Assembly: GCA_029204225.1 (NCBI GenBank) | Contig: CM055092.1 | Coordinates: 40,762,016 to 40,826,015, forward strand | Direction: 5' to 3' | Length of the DNA: 64,000 bases | Source of the DNA: Diphasiastrum complanatum | Lineage: Eukaryota > Streptophyta > Lycopodiopsida > Lycopodiales > Lycopodiaceae | In this document: piece by piece, positions 1 to 10,548 of the stretch | Layout: each line of letters starts with the position of its first letter | Position numbering within the stretch: position 1 is the stretch's first letter | Notes under the pieces: generated by a model | The model's input: only the letters and a program-made list of their open reading frames with translations | Database searches by the model: none | Told to the model about the DNA's origin: nothing | Program-made: the position numbers and the translations under genes

Positions 1-120
1 CCTCCTACCCCATGCATAGGTGGCCGATCTAGGTGATGGCCGATGATTTGGAACTTGAGTATCTTGTTGATGGGCGATGATTTCTGGATGATTTGGAAAT
101 TTAGTATTTCCTCATTGACG
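1..120. repeat. Edge of a CCTCCTACCCCATGCAT repeat
   Basis: The first ~20 bases are one arm of the hairpin repeat found complete at 2553-2602. The next 100 bases hold short imperfect repeats of a GGCCGATGATTTGG-like phrase. No coding signal was seen. Confidence 0.4.
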
Positions 121-179
121 GGTGGCTGATGTATGTGTGTACGTGGCCGAAGTGTGCCAGCCGACGTGTCGCATGGTTC

Positions 180-870
180 GGGAGGGGGAGGCATTTTTTG
201 GGAGGGGGAGGGGAATGTCGCATTTTTCTGGAGGGGGAGGGCCAATGTTGCAAAAATTTCGCCAAATTTCCCTGAAGGCTTCCCGAACATTTCGCGAAAA
301 TCCTGATGCCTTCGCGAAAATACCTCTAAAAATTTTTCTGGAGGGGGGAGGCCAGTGTTGCATTTTTTTCGAGGATTAGTGTCGCATTTTTTGAGGGACA
401 ATTTCGCGAAGCCTTCGCAAAATCCGCAAAAGCTTCGCGAGATTTTCGTGAAGCTTGCGCAAAAATCGGCGAAGCCTTCGCGGATTTTGCGAAGGCTTCG
501 CAAAAATATCTGGAAATATTTCCCTGAAGGCTTCGCGAAGTCCCTAAAGGCTTTGCGAAATTTTTTCAAAAATCCCGATGCCTTCGCGAACATATCTCGA
601 AATTTTTTTTTGGAATGGGAGGCCAGTGTCGCATTTTTCGAGGGCCAATTTCGCGAAGCCTTCACGGGAGTTACGGGATCCGAGCATCGCAGATTTTCGT
701 GAAGGCTTCGCGAAAATCGGCGATGCCTTTGCGAAATTGGCCCTCAAAAATGCAAAATTGGCCCTAGAAAAATTGCAACACTGGCCTCTCCTCCAGACAA
801 ATTTTTCGAGATATTTTCGCGAAGGCATCAGGATTTTCACAAAGCCTTCAGGGATTTTTGAGTCTCCAAA
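180..870. repeat. Degenerate repeat block rich in TCGCGA palindromes
   Basis: A non-coding block built from variants of GCTTCGCGAAAATC, in both orientations, interleaved with a GGAGGCCAGTGTTGCATTTT phrase at about 230, 345 and 620 and its inverse near 770. TCGCGA occurs nine times between 292 and 822. Open frames here follow the repeat period and resemble no known protein. It may be a decayed satellite or the internal part of a non-autonomous element. Confidence 0.6.
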
Positions 871-919
871 AATTTCGAGTCTTCAGAAATTCGAGTCTTC
901 CAAAATTCGAGTTCAATTC

Positions 920-1330
920 TAAGAGGTATTTCAGAAGACTCGTTAGAAAATGTATTTTGGTAGAGGTTTGTCCCAACTTATTGTTTGTCTAGCATCTTAG
1001 TCTTACACTTGATATGAGGTAACTTTTGAAGGTCTTAATATTTATACCATTTTTCCTATTTCAAAATGTAGTTATGTTATTGTATCGAGTACGTTTCCTA
1101 AATTTTGTCAAATTACGTTGAATTTGAAACAATAAGCCCTTCAATTTGTTGTTAAATGGTGTTTATGAATTAAGTAGTAGAATTTGTTTTTTTTGGATTG
1201 TCTTCAGAAATAGTTCATGGTTGATATTCCTATCTCTTGCTTTTTACTTTAGCTAACCTATAATCAACAATTTGGTGAATTTGATGATGTTTTGGCATCA
1301 TTTATTGCAACTTTAATTTCCCATGTGTGA
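920..1330. other. AT-rich stretch without recognised feature
   Basis: AT-rich sequence with short T runs and no long open frame. No splice-bounded exon or repeat was recognised. Confidence 0.5.
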
Positions 1331-1334
1331 ATTC

Positions 1335-1505
1335 TAGAGAGAGAGAGAGAGAGTGATCATATCTGTCGTTCATTAATTATATTTTTCGTGAATTTTTCGA
1401 GTACCTTATATTCGCGAAAGAGAGAATTTTTTTCGCGAATTTGTCGAGTCCTTCGCATCGTAGAAAGAGAGAGAATTTTTCGTGAGTTTTTCGAGTCCTT
1501 CGCAT

Positions 1506-1545
<40 letters not shown>

Positions 1546-1640
1546 CGCGAATTTTTCGAGTCCCTTATATTTTGCGAAAGAGAATTTTTCTCGACTCGAA
1601 GAGAGAGAAAGTTGTACGCGAATTATACTTTAGAGGGGTA
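1335..1640. repeat. (GA)n tracts mixed with TTCGCGAATTTTTCGAGTC repeats
   Basis: Two (GA)n runs (about 1336-1353 and 1508-1541) alternate with three to four copies of a ~50-bp phrase containing TCGCGAATTTTTCGAGTCC. Three further TCGCGA sites lie at 1412, 1433 and 1545, linking this block to the one at 180-870. Confidence 0.6.
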
Positions 1641-1839
1641 GCACTCAAGTGATTGTTGAGCATTAGCTGATCAACGATTATGGCGGTTTCCATGAGCAGC
1701 GATGGACTTTCCGTAGCCATTTCTCTCAGCCATGAGGTGCCGTATTGGTCTGTCAGTTGAGAATCCTATTAACAGATACAAAAGAAAGGTGTGCTCAGAA
1801 ACCCCTCCTTGGATCAAGGAGAAGGCTGACACCTCCAGG

Positions 1840-2250
1840 ATGATTTCATGCTGGCGACTCAGGAAATGATGTCTTCACCAATTCTGGAAAGGCGCAGTAC
1901 CTCATATGTGGCACGCCAGGTCATTGCACCCTTGGAGAGAGTCTGGCTGTGATAGTCGGCCCTCACGCTCTGCCACCTGCCCCTCTCAAAGCACCTCCAC
2001 CATCTCCACCCCCCTGCCTGTTCATCTTCCTGTGCTCGTGTTTCCTCCCAAAACAGCCCCACCTCCTGCACTCTTACCTTCACTATCCAAGCCTCCAACT
2101 CTACCGCCATCAAGCTTGCCACCAAAAGCTGCTGCACCATCTCCAAAATTGCTCCCTCCATCGCTATCTCCAAAAATGCTCCAACAGAACGGAGACCTTC
2201 AGATTTCAAATCTCGCTGCTCTTTACACCAACCACCACGGAAAATGACTG
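1840..2250 (+). pseudogene. Possible LINE ORF1 relic: degenerate zinc knuckle then proline-rich tail
   Basis: Around 1885-1925 the plus strand reads YLICGTPGHCTLGE, which resembles a CCHC zinc knuckle in which the first and last cysteines are replaced (Y and E). After it comes a proline-rich stretch of about 100 residues (1950-2230), as in ORF1 proteins of some plant LINEs. The minus strand also has a 283-codon open frame, but it is low-complexity and runs into a (TA)n tract, so it is probably fortuitous. Assignment is tentative. Confidence 0.25.
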
Positions 2251-2404
2251 ATTCTTCAACTTTTAAAACAATGTTAGTTCGTAGTTTGATTGCTAACAAA
2301 GGTAGGAAGGAGGTTTTTGGATGGAATCTTCTTTCCAGGGAAAGGAGCGCAATTGATCTTGCTTGTTGCATAGCGTCTCGCTCTCCTTCCTCCTTCCTCG
2401 CGAT

Positions 2405-2430
2405 CCAGAGAGCGAGAGAGAGAGAGAGAG
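2405..2430. repeat. (GA)n microsatellite
   Basis: Short run of GA dinucleotides. Confidence 0.8.
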
Positions 2431-2479
2431 CAGGAGGATCCTGGTTTGAATTTTGAATTAGGATGGGGACTAATGTGTA

Positions 2480-2602
2480 TGCATGGGGCAGGAGGAATAC
2501 ATCCTCCTGCCCATGCATGCATGTAAAACTTTTAGTTAGTTTTTTGAAAAAGTGCATAGGGTAGGAGGATGCACCCATGCATCCTCCTACCCCATGCATA
2601 GG
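2480..2602. repeat. Pair of hairpin repeats (CATCCTCCTACCCCATGCAT family)
   Basis: Two adjacent palindromes: 2480-2497 pairs with 2503-2519, and 2553-2574 pairs with about 2581-2602. All four arms are variants of one ~20-bp sequence, so arms of different hairpins can also pair. A fifth arm is at the left window edge. This looks like a small foldback or MITE-like element. Confidence 0.6.
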
Positions 2603-2623
2603 CACAAATGTGACACAAATATC

Positions 2624-2626
<3 letters not shown>

Positions 2627-2654
<28 letters not shown>
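2627..2654. repeat. (TA)n microsatellite
   Basis: Fourteen TA units directly abutting the GC-rich repeat that starts at 2655. Confidence 0.9.
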
Positions 2655-2952
2655 CTAAGGAAGCGGATGGCGGACGCGGACACGCGTCCGGACGAGTCAG
2701 CGATTTTCAATTTTTTTTTTCAAAAAAACTTAAAAATACAAGCACTAGCCCAGGCTGTCCCAGACCCCAAAACGAAATAAAAGCAATTTATGGCCCCTCC
2801 CCACCCCCCCCCCCCCCCCCGGAATTGATTATCAAAGGGTGTCTGGCACCCACCGGCCCCCTCCTGTTAAAAAATAGGAAAACGGTACCCAAAAAAATTT
2901 GCAAAAAAAATTTGCAACAGACTAAGCACTACCCATGCCTCTCATAACTGAG
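2655..2952 (+). mobile_element. TA-anchored non-autonomous repeat, copy A
   Basis: About 298 bp with no coding capacity. It begins CTAAGGAAGCGGA directly at a (TA)n tract, has a CpG-rich GGACGCG block, an A/T homopolymer block, a poly-C run (about 2803-2820), a CAAATTTTTTTG-type segment and ends near CATGCCTCTCATAACTGAGAT. The same parts in the same order recur at 9535-9819 and 14459-14755 on the other strand, and partly at 7175-7352. Exact termini are uncertain because copies A and 7175-7352 remain similar for ~80 bp past this end. Confidence 0.6.
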
Positions 2953-3447
2953 ATATTACCAAACAACGATGACTACTGAGCAGTTCATAAATTATTATGA
3001 ACCTTCATTGGGAACTTGCGTTTCTATCCCATCGAACGGCCATTTTGACCGGACAATGCCCGAATCGAGCCAGGCTCGGTCCCTTGGGTTCGTACCCGCT
3101 TCACGAACCAGTGGACTGTATTTCTGGACCATTAATACATTCTACGCAGGTTTAAGTGTATCCTACACAAGTGCAGCTTTGATGTTGAATCTGCACATAC
3201 CTGTGGTGCAATGCTTATGCACAATGAGGACGTGGGGTGGGGTTGATGATGTTTATGGATGTGGTTATGATGATTATGGTTGTGGCTTGTTTTGATGGTT
3301 ATGGCTGTGGGGTTGTGGGTTTAGGATGATTTGTTAGGGTTTAGGTTGTTATGTTAACTGTGCCATTTGTTAGGGTGTCGGGTTTAGCATGTTATGTTAA
3401 ATGGTTGAACATGATGCATATGTTATGAATGAGATGCAGATGTGCTG
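2953..3447. repeat. Dispersed repeat, then low-complexity TG-rich sequence
   Basis: 2953-3008 matches 7355-7411. 3017-3115 matches 8609-8705 and 8949-9043: a ~95-bp unit with an inner palindrome around GAGCCAGGCTC. The rest is TG/GT-rich with no supported gene. Confidence 0.5.
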
Positions 3448-3472
3448 GTCTCTCTCTCTCTCTCTCTCTCTC
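3448..3472. repeat. (CT)n microsatellite
   Basis: Run of CT dinucleotides at the outer end of the hAT-A 3' region. Confidence 0.85.
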
Positions 3473-3631
3473 ATCTTGCACGGAGCAAACCATTTCTGAC
3501 TAACCATTCAAATTTCATAGAGCGAACCATTTGTAAGCAACCACGATAAATTAGCAATGACACTAATAGACTGTAAACATCTCATCTGATGCCACTGTAC
3601 ATGAGGATGATGCTAAAATGTGTATCAGTAT
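3473..3631 (-). mobile_element. 3' non-coding end of hAT-A
   Basis: This segment, read on the minus strand, matches plus-strand 9225-9425: both run from a TTTTAGCATCAT phrase to a purine (GA) tract. Two copies sharing the same end next to a purine tract suggest this is the 3' untranslated/terminal part of the hAT-A element. Confidence 0.5.
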
Positions 3632-6485
3632 CTACAAGTCTGTGCTAAAAAAATCATCCCTTTGCGTGCCAGAGGCATCTGCAGGGGTGTCAAATACAAA
3701 GTCTGGCTGGGAGTCTGCGTAAGCAGGGAGGGGGGTGGTCATCCTCGGGATCACCCCGTAGAGCACGCCAAGCAGCATCGTCTGGATCAACCTCTGGCTC
3801 TGGCTCATGATCTGCCGAACCATGCACTCATCTGGATTGACCTGCACAAGTCAATCATTCGTGAGAATAGCCGAAGCAACCGTGAGGGCATTAAACTGAA
3901 TGTCTTAAACCAATACGAAAGCAAAACGACAGAGCAACGAAATATACCTATAGCAGTAGGGCGCGTGCGCCTCCTGCCCTCATGCTCTCCGTGATGCGTC
4001 GAACCACCCTGGTGTTGGTGTTGCAGTACACCAAGTCATTGCACCGCTCCGTCGTTAGACGGTTCCGCCTGTTCGTGTGAACAAGGCTAAACGCTGACTA
4101 GTTCCGCTCGCACACGCAAGCAGAACAGTCTTGCATTAATGGGCAACAACTCGAGTGAGTACCGACCTTGTAGAGAAAATGAGAAAACTGGTTGGATGAA
4201 TGAGATTAGACAACATACGTGTGAAAGGACTCAGAGCGCGAGCGTCCTTAGGTCTGGCTGCCCAGCGTTGTAGCTCTCCCACCATGATACATGCAAGAGC
4301 TTGTTCTCTTGAACACGTGCAAGGTCCTCGCCGAACAGCCCCAGAGAGTGCCTGCAGTTGAGCAACGATATGCTTGAGTACACTTGAGCCCGCGCAGGGA
4401 AATTGAACAAACGACAGCGTACGATAGATCAAGAGTTTACTTGTAACTGAACCTCTGCACCTCGAGCTTGCTGCAGATACCACTGTCGCTGCTGAGGAGG
4501 CGGATGTATGCGAACCAGTCCGCACGCAGCTCTGCATCGTCGTATTGCCTCTCGCTCTGAATCAACGGATGCAGTATGTGGGCCACACTGTGAATGGGCC
4601 GGTGAAACTTATCCCATCGCCGCTGCCACAAGCACCTGATAGGCTCCAACCTGTGGACCAAACCACGTGGAGGCAACAGTTACATAACATCGTGTTGCGG
4701 AACCAAGACGAAATAGAGTGCGAAATGGAAGTAAGGATGGTGAGACGGAAAAAAGTTATACCTGGCAGGGTCCAGCTCAGAACGCTGGAGAGAGTCGCCT
4801 ATGCGGTCCATGAACTCGTAAATGATGCCCATCGTGCACCCCTCGCAATCAACGAGCCTCAGAATAGAGTAGATGGGGCGCATGACGTCCATCAGCTGCC
4901 GCATATCCACCCAGAAAGGCTCCATGAATAAGATGTCGTGGAAGGCCAAGCCCTCTGGGGTCGTGGACAGGTCCATGGCGGTGAACTCTGCAGAAGTGGC
5001 CATGTGCCGCAATTCACCCTTGAGCTTGTGTAGCCGCTCAAGCATGATGAACTGGTAGGTGAAGCGGGTGCGAGCGGGCTTCTTCAAGTCGAGCCTGCAT
5101 TGACAAACGGAATGAAAGGCACACATGAAACGAGCAAAAAAAAAAAGAAGCATCTCGAACGGGCCAAAAAATAAGTAGCAGCTTACTTGCTGAATGTGCG
5201 GAACAGGGCTGTCATGCGGCGCTTGAGTGTGACGAAGTCCACAACCGCAAGTGCCCTCGTGAGAATCTCACTGACCCAAGGCAGGCGCCCGATGGAATGC
5301 AGGAGGAGGTCCAGTGAGTGTGCGGCGCATGGAGTCCACACAATGGAGGGGTAGTCTGCCATAAGAAGCTCCCCCATACCGCGACAGTTGGACGCATTGT
5401 CTGTCACAACCTTTCGCGATACGTTCACACGATCAGTTCACAACTTGGAAACACATTGCAATCAATCGAAAACTACGCAAAACTATTGTATCAACATTAA
5501 GCAGTAAATGACCAAGCAACTAATGAAAGAAGATTATACCTGGTCAACGCGCTGTGGCCCGACCTCCTCTATCGCTGCGTGAATGATGCCGTAAATGTAC
5601 TCGGTCGAATGCACTCTCCCTGCCTCGGAGGCGTCGATGCTGCGCAAGAACATGGAACCGTAACAACTAGAAACAATCACGTTGATGAGTGGACGTCTGC
5701 GATGATCAGTCCACCCATCAGCCATGATGGAACAACCGTATCTATCCCAAGCCTCATGCAGTGCGACCAGTCTCTCTCTGACTGATGCAACCCGGTCCTA
5801 GAGCAAAGGGCCGCGTAGTGCATCGGCTGTGGGTGGTGTGTAGCCGGGCCCGCAGACTGCAACTTTCGAGATAGCCTCTCGAAAGATGAGGGATGATGCC
5901 ATGATAAAGGGGAGGTTTAGGTCATAGAACATCTGTGCTATGGTCCTGGTGGCCTCTCTGTGCTGCCCCTCTCTGAAAGATCCCAACATGGACATCTGTC
6001 TAGTGCCTCGGGATGTGGATGGCTAGGAGGATGTGGATGGACGATGCAGATCTGGAGGTGGTGGCATAGGTGCAGGTGCGGAAGCGGAGGCTGTGGATGT
6101 TACGTGTAGATCTGACGGTGATGGCACAGGCGTACATGCAGCAGTGGAGGCTGTGGATCCATGGGGAGTACTGGCGGAGGGGGCGCTGGGTGTACCAGTG
6201 GCAGGGTCGGTGGCAGTGGGTGCACCAATGGAAACAGAGTCCGCGACATCTGTGGACAGCTCGTCGGGCTCAGCAACTGTCTCAGAATATGCCTCGAGAA
6301 TGCGAGCCCTCTCCGCAGCGGGGATGACCATACAAATGCCGATCCCGTAGCGTCCCCCCGTGGGTCGGACTCGCAACCCCCCCAAATGTGCTCAAACCTG
6401 AGAGGCGTTCCCTGTGAACTGCTTTCGACAAAAAGGGCAACTTTTGTCGGGCATCACCTCCACCTCATCCCAAATGGGACGAGCG

Positions 6486-6490
<5 letters not shown>
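3632..6490 (-). pseudogene. hAT-A: decayed hAT-type transposase (BED / DUF659 / hAT dimerisation)
   Basis: Spliced transposase relic read from an ATG at 6490 down to about 3632. The N-terminus is a BED-like zinc finger (CPFCRKQF, about 6450-6425) interrupted by an in-frame TGA just before AHLGG. After a low-complexity linker (6385-6023) comes the DUF659-type core: MADGWTDHRRRP (5725), VTDNASNCRGMG (5410) and CAAHSLDLLL (5330), the catalytic-core signatures of hAT transposases. The middle region is at 5095-4766, followed by a W-rich segment (4660-4440). The C-terminal dimerisation part near 4120-4010 (ACVCERN-stop-SAFSLVHTNRRNRL) has a stop where the family has tryptophan. Exons are separated by introns of about 80-100 bp. 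hAT transposases cut and paste DNA in the nucleus. The frame breaks make this copy inactive. It is clearly diverged from hAT-B. Confidence 0.8.

Positions 6491-6535
<45 letters not shown>
6491..6535. repeat. (CT)n tract directly upstream of the hAT-A start codon
   Basis: A 45-bp pure CT run ends exactly at the hAT-A ATG. On the transcribed strand it is a (GA)n leader. Confidence 0.85.
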
Positions 6536-6537
<2 letters not shown>

Positions 6538-6580
6538 GCACACACACATAGAAGCACGCAAATCCAGTATCTCTCTCCCA

Positions 6581-6617
6581 CCCTAAACCCTAAATCCAAG
6601 CACCCTAAACCCTAAAT
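6581..6617. repeat. Short telomere-like CCCTAAA repeats
   Basis: Two separate pairs of the plant telomere unit CCCTAAA (6581-6594 and 6603-6617), in the presumed 5' region of hAT-A. They could be an interstitial telomeric seed or telo-box-like promoter motifs. Confidence 0.6.
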
Positions 6618-6900
6618 TCTAAGCTCACACACACACCATGTCTCGTACACGCGTGCACACGCACACATCCTCTCTCTCTCTCCGTCCCTCACACTCTCTG
6701 TCTCTTCCTCTCTCTCTCTCACACACAAATCGCCATACACACACACATCTATATGCTCAACAATCATCACACACACACACACACAATCATCACACACAGA
6801 CACACAACTCATCACACACACACACACAAACACCATAGCACTCTCTCTCTCTATGCCTCTCTCTCATTCACTCTCTCTCTCTCTCTCTCTCCCTCTCCTG
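6618..6900. repeat. Mixed (CA)n / (CT)n low-complexity block
   Basis: Alternating CT and CA runs throughout. Open frames on both strands are translations of dinucleotide repeats and are not genes. Confidence 0.85.
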
Positions 6901-7009
6901 CCCTCTTTCTCTCCTCTCGGGCTTCAGGCTTCTCCGGATTGTTCCGCAGTGCCCGCGCCTTTTGTTTTTTTTCTTTTTTATTTTTTAAAAAAAAGCGTCC
7001 GGGGCCCGG

Positions 7010-7352
7010 ACGCATTCTGAGGGGACGCTGGACGCGTCCAGCCAAAAAAAAAAAATTTAAAAAAAAAGGACGCGTCCGACCCCACTTCCGGGGGTCGGAC
7101 GCGTCCGGGTTCGGGCGTCGGACGCGGGCATTCCGGCCCGGACCCTCATGTCTGATATTATATATATATATAATATCAAAGATGCGAGTCCGGGCCGGAC
7201 GCGGGCAATCCGTGTCCGGCGTCCGGACCCGGACGCGGGGTCGGACGCGTCCACATTTTATTTTATTTTTATTTTATTTTTCCACTTGCAAAGGTGCCTA
7301 AAAAAATTTGCAACAAACCTAACCACTGCCCATGCCTCTCATAACTGACATA
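7010..7352. mobile_element. Two TA-anchored GGACGCG repeats meeting at a (TA)n tract
   Basis: 7010-7153 is a CpG-rich arm ending CCCTCATGTCTGATA. 7154-7172 is an AT/TA tract. 7175-7352 starts ATCAAAGATGCGAGTCCGGG and ends with the CATGCCTCTCATAACTGA phrase shared with copy A. GGACGCGTCC and its half-sites are repeated many times. No protein is encoded. Confidence 0.55.
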
Positions 7353-7416
7353 TTACCAAAGAACGATGACTAATGAGCAGTCCATAAATTATTATGAACC
7401 TTCATTGGGAACTAAG

Positions 7417-7818
7417 TGTTAGAATTGAAGAGATTCTCTAATCGGAGTAGACTAATCTTATTAGTACTCACACAAAACATCATCCACAAGCTGAAGAAGA
7501 AGAGAGACTGCAAGAAGCTATGCTTCATAAGCTGGAAACTGAGATAACAATGGAGGTGGGCGCCCATCTACTCTTATAGAGGCTGTCCACAATGAAAAGC
7601 AAAAGCTATTCTACTACAATAGCAATTGAAATGCTAATTATGAAGTCTTAACAATAGAAATCTACGCTAACTTGGTTAAAATAGATTTCTGTACTATTCT
7701 AGCAAAATTGGTACTAACTTAGGTACCTATACTAAAAATAGATAGTACCTATACTAAAAATAGAAATAGGCCTTCTAGCACGCAGGCTGGCCTCTACAAT
7801 TAACCATCAATTCTAACA
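7417..7818. mobile_element. Solo LTR (402 bp) with CTAAG target duplication
   Basis: Begins TGTTAGAATTGA and ends TCAATTCTAACA (a perfect 12-bp terminal inverted repeat with TG..CA ends), flanked by CTAAG at 7412-7416 and 7819-7823. The internal region is absent, as expected after LTR-LTR recombination. The terminal sequence is typical of plant Ty1/copia LTRs. Confidence 0.85.
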
Positions 7819-8009
7819 CTAAGCTCAAAAAAAGCGGCAAAGAAAGATTTGAAAGAGGTTTGGAGTGAAGATGATGGTTTGCATGGCAAACAGATTACTG
7901 AGGGTTTAGGGTGCATTAGTGACTATCTCAAAGAAGTGAACGCTCACCAGAAGAGTGACAAGCTCTTAGGACCACAAGTCTCTGGGGGAAATGTGCTCAC
8001 CAGAAGAGT

Positions 8010-9222
8010 GATAAGCTCTCAAGACAGGGAACCACAAGACCTACACACTACTATGTCTTATATGATGAGATCGGTTTCCCCCCGAATGAACTTCAACAAC
8101 TTACTAATTACTTATGCAAAACTGTGTCATTCACTACAGGAACCACAAAACTTACACACTACTATGTCTCGGTTGATGAGATCGGTTTCTTCTCGGATGA
8201 ACTTCAACAGCTTACTGATTACTTGCGGCACAACTTCAACACACTGCAACACGTTGTTGAAATTTTGCGTACCAACACGGGGGCTCCGAAACATCTCCCA
8301 ATTTTCAGGCCTCGACTGGACAAAGTGTCCCTGAGGCCCTGTTTACGTCGAACTTCCGATGGACGTTTTGGCCGTCCGTGCGTCCGTTCCTCGTCCTGTC
8401 TGTTCCCACATGTTCCTATCAAGGTTGTCCACTGGCCCAAATAGACGGCACCTGGCCGTCCGTCCGTCCGTTCCTCGTCCTGTCTGTTCCCACATGTTCC
8501 TATCAAGGTTGTCCACGGGCCCAAACAGACGGCACCTGAAACGGATCCCGTTTGGAGAAATGGGGTCGTCGGACGGAAAGTTGCAAAACTAGTCCATTTC
8601 GCTTGACCTAATTGCGTATCTATCCCGTCGAAGGGCCATTTTGACCGAACGATACCCGAATCGAGCCAGGCTCGATCCCTTGAGTTCGTATCGGGATCAC
8701 GAACCTGTGGACTGTATTCCTGGGCCATTTTGGTCGATTCCAAATGTTTTCAATTCCCGTCCCACAAAGTGTCCCTGAAGCCCTGTTCAACGTCGAACTT
8801 CGGACGGACGTTCCGGGCGTCGGTCGTTACCTTGTCTTGTCTGTTCCGATAGGTTCCTATCGAGGTTGTCCACTGGCCGAAACAGACGACACCTGAAACG
8901 GATCCCGTTTGAAGAAACGGAGCCGTCGGACGGAAAGCTGCAAAACTAGTTGCGTTTGTTTCCTGTTGAAGGGCCATTTTGACCGAACGATACCCGAATC
9001 GAGCCAGGCTCGATCCCTTGGGTTTGTATCGGGATTACGAACCTGCACACTACTATGGCTCATCAATCGAACCATAGTAGTGTGTAGGTCTCGTGGTTCC
9101 CTGTAGTGAATGACACAGTTTTGCATAAGTAATTAGTAAGCTGTTGAAGTTCATCCGGGGGGAAACCGATCTCATCATATGAGACATAGTAGTGTGTAGG
9201 TCTTGTGGTTCCCTGTCTTGAG
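8010..9222. repeat. 1.2-kb inverted repeat with tandem-duplicated interior
   Basis: Arms of about 180 bp (8010-8190 and 9040-9222) are inverted copies of each other, differing at few positions. Both contain a TACACACTACTATG phrase, which is itself repeated within each arm. The interior consists of two diverged copies of a ~340-bp unit (from about 8320 and 8761). Longer open frames (for example 8219-8743 minus) follow the repeat period and resemble no known protein. Confidence 0.65.
8370..8537. repeat. 84-bp perfect-period tandem duplication
   Basis: 8370-8453 and 8454-8537 are adjacent 84-bp copies differing at about three positions. The duplication lies only in the first of the two ~340-bp interior units. 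Confidence 0.85.
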
Positions 9223-9224
9223 AG

Positions 9225-9428
9225 CTTGCACACATTTTAGCATCATGTACACTGGTATCAGAACAAATGTGTATATATTTTTACAGTCTATTCGTGTCAT
9301 GGCCAATTTATCGTGGTTGGTTAGAAATGGCTAGGTTTGTGAAATTTGAATGGCTGGTTAGAAATGGTTTGAATTACGCAATTTTTATGGTTGGTTAGAA
9401 GTGGCTTGCCCTGTGCAAAATGAGAGAG
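9225..9428 (+). mobile_element. hAT-A 3' end fragment, second copy
   Basis: Matches the reverse complement of 3473-3631, from TTTTAGCATCAT to the purine tract. A detached terminal fragment without any transposase sequence. Confidence 0.45.
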
Positions 9429-9445
9429 AGGGGGGGGGGGGGGGG
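9429..9445. repeat. Poly-G run
   Basis: About 17 consecutive G bases following a short GA tract. Confidence 0.85.
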
Positions 9446-9534
9446 ACAAAGTGAGAGAGAGCGAGAGTGGACGCGAGACAGAGTTTTGGAGACTCAACAA
9501 ATATAAATTGTTGCTCTTTCGTGTCCGATTCTAT

Positions 9535-9815
9535 AGATATCAGACATGGGAGGCATGGGGGCAGTGCTTAGGTCTGTTGCAAATTTTTTTGGGTACCTTT
9601 TTCCTATTTTTTAACAGGAGGGGCAGGTGGGTGCCAGACACCCTCTAATAATTAATTGCAGGGGGGGGGGGGCATAAATTGTTTTTATTTCGCTTTGGGA
9701 ATGTGGGACAGTGAGGGTAAGTGCTTGTATTTTGAAAATGGGGGACGTGTCCGGATGCGGACGCACCCCTGAGGCGTCCGCGTCCGGATGCAGACGCGGA
9801 CGCGCGTCCCCGCTT

Positions 9816-9819
<4 letters not shown>
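9535..9819 (-). mobile_element. TA-anchored non-autonomous repeat, copy C
   Basis: Inverse orientation to copy A: a CATGGGAGGCATGGG end, CAAATTTTTTTGGGTACC, a poly-G run (9661-9672), a CpG-rich block of GGACGCG units, then CGCTTCC at a long (TA)n tract. Confidence 0.6.
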
Positions 9820-9858
<39 letters not shown>

Positions 9859-10020
9859 CAGACATGAGGGTCCGGGCCGGACGCGCCGCGCCCATTTTGT
9901 TTTAATTTTTTTTTGGATGCTGGACAGTGGATGTGCCCAGCGTCCGGGCGCAAACGCGCATTTGAAAAAAAAAAACCAAAAAACAGGCGCGGACCCAGAA
10001 CCGCCGCGACCAGACCCGCA
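9820..10020 (+). mobile_element. (TA)n tract and facing GGACGCG repeat arm
   Basis: 9820-9854 is a (TA)n run. Then ATCAGACATGAGGGTCCGGG starts an arm homologous to the minus-strand arm at 7140-7155. This arm abuts the GA tract at 10025. Confidence 0.5.
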
Positions 10021-10022
10021 CC

Positions 10023-10548
<526 letters not shown>

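Noticed and set aside
1859-2710. 283-codon minus-strand open frame
   Set aside because: It crosses a (TA)n tract (IYIYIY), the hairpin repeats and a GA tract, and resembles no family; composition is that of chance on the complement of a proline-rich stretch.
6612-7301. Several overlapping frames on both strands
   Set aside because: All are translations of CA/CT microsatellites and GC-rich repeats.
7850-8334. 161-codon plus-strand frame as a gene
   Set aside because: Covers the left arm of the inverted repeat and contains the same peptide phrase twice because of the DNA repeat; no family resemblance.
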